Notes under the pieces: model-generated | Database searches by the model: none | Told to the model about the DNA's origin: nothing | Seen by the model: the letters and a program-made list of their open reading frames with translations, nothing else | Part shown: positions 49,127 through 60,567 of the stretch, piece by piece | Layout of the letters: every line of letters starts with the position of its first letter | Numbering within the stretch: the stretch's first letter is position 1 | From: Helopsaltes ochotensis | Taxonomy: Eukaryota; Chordata; Aves; Passeriformes; Locustellidae | Length of the DNA: 64,000 nucleotides | NCBI GenBank assembly: GCA_013400155.1 | Contig: VXBM01001071.1 | Span: 42,235 to 106,234, forward strand | Direction of reading: 5' to 3' | Position numbers and translations under genes: made by a program

Positions 49127-52100
49127 TTGTCCCCATGGTTTAAGAATCTCTAAAATTTAGCAAGGTCAAACATTTGCTTGCTGAGTCCACTAAATATCAC
49201 AAAACAGCTTCTGTACAATTCTTGGTGCAACTGTATCTATCTGTTATCTCTTATGTAAAATTTCTGGATATAAGTTTCTTGTGTTTATACCCCTTGTACA
49301 ATGATGTCTTAACCCACAAATAGGGTGCCGAGATACTACGGTAATGTAAAAATCACCTCTGCAATTCAAGGCAACCTGTGATAAAAGAATCAGAGAATGC
49401 AGAGATGCCCAGACAAATTCTCTGGATTCTCTATGGATTTGCACACTGCTGGATACCCATTTCTGTCCCTCAACCCCCCACAGTCAGGGCAGAAACAACA
49501 GATACTCTTATCACTCACTTTTACTGTCTCATCCCTAATTTGGGCATAATCCCAATTTAAAACAGTTATCTAACAGCTAAATATCATTTCTCTAGGCTGT
49601 GTGGTTTCCAGAAATAACTAATGCTGCATCCCCTTCCCCCATCAGGGAAATACGCCCAGCAGCAATCGCCAAACGCCACCCAAGCCCCACTGCCCCAGTC
49701 TGTAGGTATTCTCTGGGGCACAGGCAGCTAGCCCTCACAGCAGACACTTCCCACAGCCCTGCGAGGATGAGCCACTAAATCCACATCTGCAGCTCTGACT
49801 CTTCAGGCCTTGTCCCTTCCCAGTGGTTCAATGAGCCACCCCCAGGCAGCTCCTAGGGACCAAGCAATCATCTGCCCACTGCTTCTGTCCCATTCTTTGG
49901 GAGGAAATCAAAAGATACTCTAACAAGCACCTGAGCTGTGCATATTGTAAATAAACTATATATTCTTACAGAGTGGATGTAGCCCTAATCCATAGCACCA
50001 GAGGAGGAAGAAGAAAATGCAAAAACTTTCTTAGTCCCTGCAGCAAAATCTATAATCGATCCTTTTCCAAGCTGAGCAAATTAATTTTTCCCTTAATGGT
50101 CTTGAGCACACTCAACCCTTTTAATTCAAATATTTCCTAAAAAGCTGGAAAGAACAAAAGCAAAATCAGAAACAGAATATTTCCAGAGCTATCCTAATAC
50201 AAAGCATGGAAAAAATATTTCTTCATTGCTTTCAAATTCTGTATGTTAGATCCTTTTCGACACATTGATGTTGCGCCAGCTGAGCATAATTCACGAATTC
50301 CTCGCTCTAAAGTAAAGGCAAAAGCCCTCCAGTTGTCTTTGGAAGCGAGTGACCTCCAGCTATTTGATCTCACAACCAGTCCTGTGCCTCATTTTTCTGG
50401 AAACTCTTCCACAGAAGGCATCTGAAGGAGTTGGGTAGGGACACCCAATGCCATCTGAACCGAGCACGGTGGTCCCTGGTGTGGTGGTGCACAGAACTGG
50501 AGTTGCTGCACTGGAACACACAGCAATACCCCACTGACTCACCACAGTGAACAGTCAAACACACGTCTGAGGAGCCCCAGCTCTACCCACTACAATCTTC
50601 ACCTACCCAGCTTTGCAGTGTCTCATCTCCAGGGAACAGTATCTCAGAGCTGGGAGATGTTTCCTGATAAAACGAAAGAGATGACAAAAAAACCTTGACT
50701 TACATTATTAAGAAATAGTACATTTTGTATTATTTTTCTTTTTCTGGCATTGTACATCGCAATGTTGTATAAGTAACAGCTTTTTAGTAACCTGGACTCC
50801 AGATGTACTTAAATTATTGTGAAATGGTTAAATTAACATTTTTCCATGGGGTAATCATTCACAGCGGCAAAGGATCCAGACACAATGAATATTTTCCACG
50901 CAAAAATATAACACAGCAAATGTAATTTTCAAGTTTAGAAAGAAAGAAACAATATATGTATTAAGTAGAAATATATTTTACAGTCAAAACATTTTGTCAT
51001 AAAGGTTGAAAATGCCCCTGCAGCTCATAATTTCAAGTATACAAAAGTACCTCTGGTTTTCTTTACCCTTATTGTGCTCCTAAACTGTTCTCCTTTCTCC
51101 CATCAAACATTTGCAGCCTGGCTTTCCTGGGCAACTACACCTCACAGAGGGAGTGATAATATAGAGATTCCCAATTTCTCTTCTCCAGGGCTCAATTCCA
51201 GGCTTCATTAAGGTTTGCCAAATAAATCAGAGTGCTTTGCCACTGCACAAAATAATCTTCACTTCCAAGGCAGCCCCAGCAATTCAATTGCTTATCCTGA
51301 AATATATGTATGACACTTTGAGTGCATCAACACAACAGCTAACCCAGTTCAATCTCACCATGCTCACTGATCTACAGATCTCTGTTCAGTCAGCCCAGTC
51401 TTTCCCAAATCTTTCATGCCTTTCCCCAGAAGGGCTTCTCTGCCTGAAAAGGCTGGGTTATAAAATAACCAAAACAGTGAAAAAAAAACCACCTTTGGAC
51501 CTGATGGGCTGTGCCATTACACTTCCCACGTGCTGCTTTTTCTTCATCCTCAACAGTTCAGCAGCTGCTTCTGCTGCACCAACACCCCCAACACTCAAAT
51601 TTGGAAGGAAATTCCTTCCCTTGCTCTTCTGGCCCTTTATCACTGGCTCCAAGGAACATGCCATGCAAACTTCCCTTTGCTTTTCTGTTTTCAGGCTACT
51701 GTATCTTTGGATTTTCTTTCGAGAGGGGTCAGCAAGCAAGGCCCTCTGTAGCTCCCCCTGCTATGTACCTTATACCAAAATCCTCACATTCTCCTTGCGG
51801 ACATTCTGACAAATTGCTCCCTTCCAGCTTTGCTTTGATTTGGCCCAGATGTTGCCAACCATATTCCTCCTTTCCCATTGGCTTCCACTCCACCTCCATC
51901 TGTCTGAGTCAGATCCAGCACAAGAAGAGCTCCTGCTTTCCTACAAATCTTTAATTAAGGGGCCAGTCACCCTCTAGCAGACCAATATGGTTATTAAATG
52001 CCTTCATTTCAGCCAAAGGGATGTATTTCAAAAAACTGTAAGGAAGCCAGAAATAAATAATTCACTGCAGTAATCTCATTCTTTTCAACAATAATTCAAG

Positions 52101-55090
52101 TTAATTCATTTTAAGCCTGCTATCTTCAGCTCAAAAAAGTTCTACAGTTAAATCTCATGCTAAATGCTAGATCCAAGTAGCAGGACATGGTCCAAAGGAA
52201 GGGTCTCCAAGAGCTCAAACCACTTAGGAAAGGTGTCCTGCCAGCTGAGACCACAGCCACCACAGCTGCAATATGGCCATGAAGATGAGGTCATTTCTGC
52301 TCCCAGTGCTTCTATTCCCAGGGCTCAACAGCTCTTCAACCTGCCAGGTGATGAGAGCTCTCTCTGTTCCCTACCCCATCATCAGGATTCAGCAGCTTTG
52401 GCAGAAAAGCTTGTGCTTGTGGAGCACAGGCAGTAAGGGTCATGCCCTGTTATCTTCACCCACTGCTCCTGCAGTGGCACCTCACTGTCTCTGCAGGGCT
52501 GCAGCCTTCGGCAGCCTGTCAGGGTGAGGGAAGGATTTCCCTGGAAGAATGCAAAATGATATCTAGTTTCCAGCCAGTTTGTCAGACAGATTCCCTAACA
52601 ACCAGGCCTTCAAACACCTGACAGCTTTGCTTAAAAAGGACTTCCAGAGAAGAAGCTCTGACAAATATAGCAGTGCAGCCTAGCTCCCTCCCTGAGAGTC
52701 CCCGCCAGGACAGCTATCACAGAATGTAAGTTACCAAAGAAAAGCAGATAATCTCTTCTTAATTTTGGCACTTATGCCAGACCCCACATTTTACAGCAAT
52801 CAGAACTTCCATTTACCATCTGATCAGCTGGATCAGCTACCAGTTTAAAGAGCTTAAGTGTATGCATTTGGATATGCACTGATACAGCCTCCAGATGTGT
52901 TTCTAAAAAAAAAAAGCAGGTACACTGTCACAAACAGAAAACAACGAACAATAGTAGAGGCAAATATAATTTAGGAAGTTGTGCTAAAGCACCTATCTAT
53001 CATTACAAAACAAGCACAAACAAAGCATTTGAAACAGCAACAGCTGAAAGTGCTACTAAAATTAAAAACTGCACAAGGAAGCATATGAACAAAGCTTAAG
53101 AACCCTTTACTGCTAAAAACCAGTATTCAGTTGTGTGGAAGACCTCAGCATTACAGTCCTTCTCTGGGAAGGAAGAAGAAAGAAAGAAGGTTCTAATTAC
53201 AATAAAAAAAGGAACAATGCAAAAGATCTAGAATAAGATTTCAAAAACTATGTAAATAATCTAGGAACTCAAGGTTCATCTTCAAAAGTGAGTCAAAAGC
53301 TTCAAAAAATCTCATTGTAGAGATGATGGTGAGAACCATTCAGGGTTCCAAGCACTGTGGCAGCCAGTAGAGACCACGCAGCGCTGAGTGTAACACCAGC
53401 CTTTCATCTGACTGAACCACTGAGGGCCAGGCAGTGAGGCAAGCAGAGCCACAGCGTGCTGAGCCACGCCTCGACCTGAGCACCTGGGGCTCAGCACTCC
53501 CAGCAGTAAACCAGGACATCACACCATGAGCAAGACAGGGCAGGGACACCCAAGCAGAGGGCAAAGCTCTCCTCTGCCCAGCGGTGGTGGCACTTCAGTG
53601 GCAATCATGTTTTCCAGCCTTGTTGATGTTCACTTAGCTACTCCACTGTGTTGTCTTCTGCCCTTCCTTATCTTCTTCCATTTGAACTACACAGCTGGAA
53701 TCACCTTCTCCTCTTCTTATGTTCTGGTCCATGAAGGAAAAAAGTACTTACCAGTCCAAGCTATCAAAGCTTTGTTTTACTGTCAAGGTCCTTCTGTCAG
53801 CCCATTTTCATATTTGATGCTGGAACATGCACCTGCTTGACAAAACCTCTGCCAGCTAAAGGAAGACTTGCCAAAATTTCTCAAGAGCAAGGAAAAGACA
53901 CACAGGTCTCATATTGAACAAAATGCTTCAGAAGCTCAAAAAAGCCCACTGCTGCATTGTAAACCGCAGCAAATTATGACCTGTGCTCCTTTTAAATTGC
54001 AGAATGGAAGCATTTATTCCAGCAAGCCAACTTGGTACCAGCTTTTTCCAGGCTGTGTGGCCCCATCTGCCTATTCCAGTTTAGTTTAGCTTTGACTGAT
54101 CCCAGTTACATAACTGTACTCTTAAGCTCATAAATCGTAAGGTCAACATCAGGTTAAACTCTTGCTGTGTAAGACAATATAGGCAAATCCTGAACAGTCC
54201 TCTTGCCACACCTATTTTTCCGTGTATCTGATGTAATCGCCAGCCCAAAGTTCGGCAGGAGATATCCTTTCCTTCTTGCATACCTCTTCAATTTTTTCCT
54301 TCTTCCATTTCTCTCATGGATTATTTTTACTTTATAATGCAAGATGACAAAAATGGAAGTTAGAAAAGCTAAATTGACAGCAATGCTTCTGTACCATCAT
54401 TTTATTACACACATTGAACTGAAGTGCTTTAGGCAGCACATCATACACTCTGTCATGAGCACATTGAACTACCATGAAATGGTAGGAAAAGTTAACAGTG
54501 TCTTGCCAAACATTCAATATTTTTAAATGTACAACCCACAAAAATGGACAAAGCTCAATGTCAGAACAAGTCTGTCCTAACAACACGCTGTCCTAGAGAC
54601 GTAAGCCCTTCTTAGCCCCAGGTTCCATGGTGCTGGAAGAAGCAGGCTGGCTTGGTTAACTGAGATGACAGGAAACCAACCTGGCAAATAGCTTCTGAAA
54701 GCTCCCTGCCAAATAAATCCCTGCTCAAGTTCTGCTGGGGCACTATCTAGCTGCCTCTGCAAAACACTTGAATTTCAGAAGGGTTTTGCTGGGGTTTGTT
54801 TAGAATTTTACTGACATCTTTAAAGGGCTACCCTGGCTTTCTTTGCATTTGTGAGATACCAGGAGTAGAGTGAAAGTAGGATATGTCTCACAGAGTAGAA
54901 ACACACCAACAGCTTTGGAGAATGATTGAATGAAAGAAATTACTCTTCCTACAAGCCTGCTTCAAATGATGGCACTGGAGAGCATCATAATTTCTGCAAC
55001 TCAGCAACTTTTGTCCCATCAAAGGCATGCTGTAGCACAAGGGAGAACAGCAGTTTTCATTCTACTGCGGAAAGAAATGATACTCTGAGC
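49127..55090. other. Unique non-coding sequence, one 190-codon open frame
   Basis: About 6 kb. The longest open frame of the window (plus, 51237-51809, 190 codons) lies here in pyrimidine-rich DNA. It shows no known domain, is overlapped by open frames in the other two plus frames and one on minus, and lacks an obvious splice context, so it is not called as a gene. AT-rich sequence at 52.0-52.14 kb looks conserved in texture. GC-richer patches lie at 49.6-49.9, 52.2-52.5 and 53.35-53.6 kb. No transposon was recognised. Confidence 0.4.
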
Positions 55091-55650
55091 CACAGAATCA
55101 CAGAAAATATTAGGTCAGAAGGGACCTTTGCAGGTTATCTGGTCCAATCTTCTACTAAAAGCTGGGTCTCATCTTCAAAATTTGATTAAATCCTTTGGGC
55201 CTTGACCTGTCAAGGGCTGCAAATTTCCAAGAACAGAGATTCCACAGCCTCTCTGGGGAGGCCATTTCAATAGTTAACCACTCCTGCTGTGAATGCTTTT
55301 TAAATTAGATCTACTCAAAATTCTTCTTACTGCAACTTGTGACTGTCATTGTGCAAATCTGACAATACCCAGCTGCATCTTTCTCCTTAGTCCCCGTGTA
55401 GGTAGTAAAAGTGGATGTTTATTCCCCCTTGATTCTTCTCCAGGCTGAGAAGAATCTCATCCTTTTCTTGTGCATTAAGCACTCTCATCCCTTAACTGTC
55501 CTGATGGCCCTCCACTCTATCTGCTGCAGTTTGTCAACATCTCCCTTGTACAAAGGAGTCCAGATGGGGCCTCCGAAGGGTGAAGTCATTTCCCTTGACC
55601 TGCCTGTTACCTTTTTGCTCATGCACATTACACACCTTCCACAGCTCACT
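55091..55650 (-). mobile_element. CR1-family LINE, older diverged 3' end, minus orientation
   Basis: On the minus strand the element ends toward 55091. Its terminal sequence reads here as AGAATCACAGAAAATATTAG followed by GTCAGAAGGGACCTTTGCAG and TTATCTGGTCCAA, the typical complement of a CR1 3' terminus. Further in come CAGAGATTCCACAGCCTCTC and, at 55438-55452, CTCCAGGCTGAGAAG. These are standard CR1 3' UTR and ORF-end blocks in reverse complement. It is much more diverged from common CR1 than the copies at 20.5 and 40 kb, suggesting an older subfamily. The right-hand boundary is approximate. Confidence 0.88.
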
Positions 55651-58600
55651 GAATGAGTTAGAATAACTTGTTTTCCTGTGGTCCACGTGAGGTGGTGTAA
55701 TTTACCTGCATTTGGGCTAAAAAACAGGTGGGAGGCTCTGTTACACAATATACTCCAAGAAAGAAAAGTATGTTTATCTGTTACATTCACTCTGCCTCAG
55801 TTCAGGAGAGGTTTATGAAACAGAAAGGTTCCATCTGAGCCTTGGCAGGGAGAGGAAATCATATGTGCTCATACCTCAAGCACAGAAAAGCACTGAGAAG
55901 CATTTTGGACAATGTGCCAGAGATTTAAAATATGTAAATTTGCCAATGTAAATCTTACTAACTACTCTGCTAAAAAAGTTGCTTTAAAACCCTCCATATA
56001 TGTTGGCTGCCAATTACATTGCATTCTTTTATGCAGAATACAGAATTAAAGCACTTTACCTCTGAAATAAGTAAAAGTTCTAATTGCATCTATTTAAGTA
56101 ATTTGGCTGCCTCATTCTCCTGGCTTGCTATGGTTTGGAAGCCGCTCCCTGGCAGACCGCACTTGGTGTAACATTTGCAAGTCCGCTGCCCCTTCTAAAG
56201 ACCTACAAGACGTGTCCCTGTGGTGTGCTGGAACAAGAGCTGTCACTGGATGCAGACACAAACACACGCTTGAGAAACAGTAGTGAAGCAATGAGCAAGA
56301 GGCACGCCATATTTTGTCAGTAGGAAAGTTACAAAAGAGCCACAAGAAAACTCAACCATATTTTTCTAATTTATGATAGAGTAGACAGGGTCTTATTTGG
56401 ACCATGAAAATGTAATCTATCCCAGTCTCTCTTTCCCCACCACCCCTTTCAAATAGCAGTCTGCACTGTCATCAAATTAAATTAACAGTTAAATAGAGCT
56501 GATTTCCAACCAGGATGTTACGAGCATTTAACCTTCCTATATACACATACACTTACAAAAGGATTTGTGGTGATGAGATTGAGAGCAAAATATTACCCAG
56601 AATCCTTTAAGATTGAAGACAGAGGAAAGAGAAAAGGGATTTATTATGATTTAAGAAGGATAAATATGAGATATGAACAATCAAAATAACAATATTTGAG
56701 AAGCGACAGCAGATGTGTCAATCCACATTCTTTAGCTTCAAGTTCTCCCATTTCACATAATTGTTAGCTGGCCCCAGAGCCTCACAGCACTATACAAAGA
56801 AACAACTGCACATCTTCTAAAAACAGAAAATGGTGAGATCTCTTAAACAGCTTGCCCAAAGACCCTATTGTGCCAAAATTTTTATGGGTTTATTCAATAA
56901 ATTAAAAGAAATTCCTCCTGTGGGAAGCAAAAGACATAACAGAACTGAAAACATTTCCTGTAGGAGGAGTATTTTTAAATTTTTACAGAGAGAGGCAAAT
57001 GAAAACTGAACAGAGCACAGCCAACTGGTTTCTCACCACATTAGTCTCAGTAGGGTGCTACTCAACTGAAATTACCCTTCAGAGAAAAAAACTGAAAAGT
57101 TAGTGCTCAGAAACTATCTTGCCATATTACAACAGTGGCAGAAAACAAAGGGATAAAGTAAATAAAACCTGAAAATAGAAATGGAAAATTTATCTTAGTC
57201 TTCTTCTTGCAAAATCACTTGTAGACGCTCAGCGGAGGTACAGTTCCATCACTGAAAATCAAGTCCAGGCTAACTCCAACACAATGAAAAAGTAATCTTA
57301 ATTGCACTTAAAAGCCTAAAACTAAATCTTTCCTTTGTTAGCAAGGTCTGTAATATACTTTGTACTTTACTGAATGCCAGTTTATCCAACTACGAGAAAA
57401 GTACTCATTAACATTTGACTTAGCTAATCCAAATAGTAGGCAACAGTTATAGTATAGCAGCTTTTTTTTTTTTTTGTTCAGTATGAATTTCAGGTGATGA
57501 AAGCAACAAGACATAGTTTCTTCCTTTTAATGTTTGGCAAGGCGGATAAGGAAGATACGCATAACGAGGAGCATTAGAAATGGATAAAGGACAAGCCCAA
57601 CTTAAAAATGTCCAAGTGTGTGGAACGGGAACTCAGAACTTAACAGGTGAGAAAGACAAAAGCAAGTTCCCGGCAGCCATAAGGGGAGTTTCTGCATTGG
57701 ACTGACTGCTCATGTGCATCCTCACTAAGTGCAGTGCTCAAAAATCTCCTTCTGACCTTACACACTCAGAGTCCTCATGGGTAAATACTGCAACTCAGAA
57801 AGTTTTTTCTTTGAGAGGATACAGAAGAGATGAAGTAGGAAAATCCGGAAAAGACAGTTCTGGTTTCATAACTGGGGATGCTGATGCAAGCTGTTCCCAT
57901 AGCCAGGACTGTGAGGATGATGACCCTGGGATGACAGCTTTAGGGTGTGAAACTGATGCTTGGTTTTATGGGCCAGAGACACAGTACCTAACCTACTTAG
58001 GTCCAAAAACACAAACATGTGGTACCCAACATCTGGTTCCAGTACAACAATGTGGCGAGCATCAGGCACTGGAAGCTCATCAAATCCTTCAAAAACTTTC
58101 TCAACTCTCCCAGGGATTTAATAATTCTAAGCTGACAACCAGAGTGGAAAAAACATGTAACTTGAAATAGCCATTCTGTACACATCTAGGAAAAACTGAA
58201 ACTCAACCAGAAAGCCTCCACATACATTTCCATTGACATACATTATTGTCATAGGGTAAGAATAGATAAAAAATAACAGAAATTATTTTGAACAAGCACA
58301 GCTTAAAAAATTGTACACAATGATTGATACAAAAGCTTTTAAGTAAGGTGAAGAAAGTAAATTCCTAGGACTGAATGGTAACTAAAGGCTTTGTTTCCTT
58401 CCTGATACTCTGGTTTGATTAGTAGTCACCAGCCAAAAGGAAGGCACACATTTGAGTGGAAGACTTCCACTCTGTGGAAGTCTTAAAGCTCAGTACCTTC
58501 TAAAATTGGCCAATGAGTTGCAATGTCAAATGAAGTCTGAACCTTGCCGTGAACCTTCTTATTGCTCCCTTCCAGTTTCCACAAATTGAATGGAATATTT

Positions 58601-59644
58601 GGCCTCTTCTCCCACAATCCAGACACCTGGTTCAGTTAACAACTAGTGAAACCCAAGATGTACAAAAGTTATGTTTTAAAATGTTAGCTTAATTCCAGTG
58701 ATGCTATGCTTTCAAATACTGTGCCACATACCAGAGAATCATGAGCAGCATTCTATCATGTTTAAGGAGACTAAGACAGGAGATTATGATATTCAATTAT
58801 GATATTTACATCTGGAAGAAAAAAAAAATCCCCCAAACAGGCTGAATACCTGCACAGCCTTAATACTTATACAGCCAGAACACTGTAGAAGAGACTTCTG
58901 AAATGCTCTTCACCTGCAAGCTCTAACAACTGCAGTTCTTGTCATTCAAATGAGTCTGCAAAACTAAATGTGCTTCAACTCCACCATGAAGTCAAGACAG
59001 CAGTCTAGGTTTTTAATATTTTAGAGGTTACTCAAAATTACTTTTCAGTCTCATTTCTATTATTTTTGCAAGTTCCTTTCCCATTACTTAAGCAATGCAC
59101 ACTTGAAAAATTCTGTCTGTCCCCACAGTTTCATCCAATGTCTTCAGACATAATTTAGTTGAGAATGGGAAGAGTCCATTTGCCAAAATCGGAAATACTG
59201 AATATATTTAGTTGCTTTTAATTGCATTCCTGTCATGAGAGGAACACATTCCTGCCCACCAAATTTTGTAATTATAGAACTCCTACAGCATTGAATGGAA
59301 TGGACTCAGGCTGAGACTAATCTGTGTGTCCAGTAGTTTGGAATGTCTTAGGGAAGAAAATAAAGCAGAACAGTTCACTGGTAAATGCCATACAGTTTGT
59401 ACTTAAAAAAAAAAAAATCCAAAGTACAGTTCTCACACATCCCATTTAAAAGCCCCCTCAACAGAAAAAATGCAAGTTATCCATTTAAACATGCTAGACC
59501 CCCATTTTGCTTCCAGGACAGTTAATCAGAGCTCTGCAAGGGAGTATGTTCCAACATGTCTTCTATCCATACAGCAAAATCTCTGGGTTAGGTTTCAAGG
59601 TGCTGAAGGATAACAGACACTGTGTTCACAACTGATGTCCACCC
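55651..59644. other. Unique non-coding sequence, one open frame on both strands
   Basis: About 4 kb, mostly AT-rich. A 152-codon plus-strand frame at 57712-58170 overlaps minus-strand frames at 57866-58069 and 57997-58185. None has a recognisable domain. A 14-T run lies at 57462-57475. The rest shows nothing gene-like. Confidence 0.4.
58454..58484. repeat. Short perfect hairpin / compound inverted repeat
   Basis: AAGACTTCCAC (58460-58470) pairs perfectly with GTGGAAGTCTT (58474-58484) around a 3-base TCT loop, an 11-bp stem. The left arm also lies in a second inverted repeat, GAGTGGAAG / CTTCCACTC (58454-58472), so two alternative hairpins compete for the same bases. It is too short for a microRNA precursor. 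Confidence 0.85.
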
Positions 59645-59728
59645 GAACCTCTACTGACACAGCTTAAGGCCGTTTCCTCTCATCCTGTCACTGGCTGCCT
59701 GAGAGAAGAGAGGACCTGCTACAAGGAA
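59645..59728 (-). mobile_element. CR1-family LINE, internal 3' UTR fragment, minus orientation
   Basis: About 84 bases match a conserved CR1 block in reverse complement: GAACCTCTACTGACACAGCT, TTAAGGCCGTTTCCTCTCAT, CCTGTCACTGGCTGCCTGAG and AGAAGAG. The flanks on either side are not recognisable as CR1, although 59565-59644 may contain a more decayed continuation toward the 3' end. Confidence 0.85.
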
Positions 59729-60094
59729 AGAGAGAATCTACACTGCCTTCCCAATCAATTTAAACTCTTACCAAGCCAGTGAATTTACCAAAGCTGACCT
59801 TCCAAGGCACCTGTCAGATGAAACCTGTGCTGTGAACGTTCACTTCTCCTGATGGCCATGCTATAAAATAATTTAGCTAAACTAACATTGTTCTGATAGT
59901 GCAGATTAGCTTCTCCAACATCCTTGCAGCTCATCACAGCTTGGCCAGCCAGCAGTGCAGGAGACACCTGGACAACGCCTGGCTTCTCCCCCAAAACCTG
60001 GTGAGGAGCCAGGGCAACCTTCCCTCCCACACCATGGAAAACTCCTCCTGTAATGCTCAACAGAAAGCTGGGTGAGCAAGTGGATTTCAGAGTA

Positions 60095-60109
60095 AGGAGG
60101 AGGAGGAGG
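60095..60109. repeat. Short GGA repeat
   Basis: A run of AGG/GGA units gives a purine-rich strand. It accounts for a leucine run in the overlapping minus-strand frame. Confidence 0.75.
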
Positions 60110-60551
60110 TGAGGAAGGTCTGACCCATCCACCCGCAGCAACCAAATTTCACTAAGAAGCGAATTGCAAACTAAGGATGCTGCCCCCTGGGACCGGGGGC
60201 CAGGCATGACGGTGGGAAGGTTGCAGATGTTATGCTACCGTTACTTTAAAATCAGCTCTCCCCTCCAAAAAAAGCATATTAGTTGGAGAGGATAATGTTT
60301 AATTAGTTAATAACACACAGACTATGACAGCAAAATAATCAGGCCATTTAAATTTAAGTGTGTAGATTTGGTTTCTCATAACAAATAGGTTAGTCGGATA
60401 CATTCCCATGATTTGCCATATTTTTTATCCACTTGCTGTGGCTTTCCATTACCATCTTTAAAACAGAAAAATAAGCAGAAGAATTAACACAACTTGAGAC
60501 TTCACACGGATCTATTAATCTTGAGCTATTCTGGACCCAGCAAATGTATTT

Positions 60552-60567
60552 CAGTCAGTCAGTCAGT
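60552..60567. repeat. Short CAGT repeat
   Basis: Four perfect CAGT units in a row. Confidence 0.85.

Noticed and set aside
59785..60207. 140-codon minus-strand frame next to a CR1 fragment, considered as more CR1 coding sequence
   Set aside because: I could not match it to CR1 reverse-transcriptase motifs, and its leucine run comes from a simple GGA repeat.
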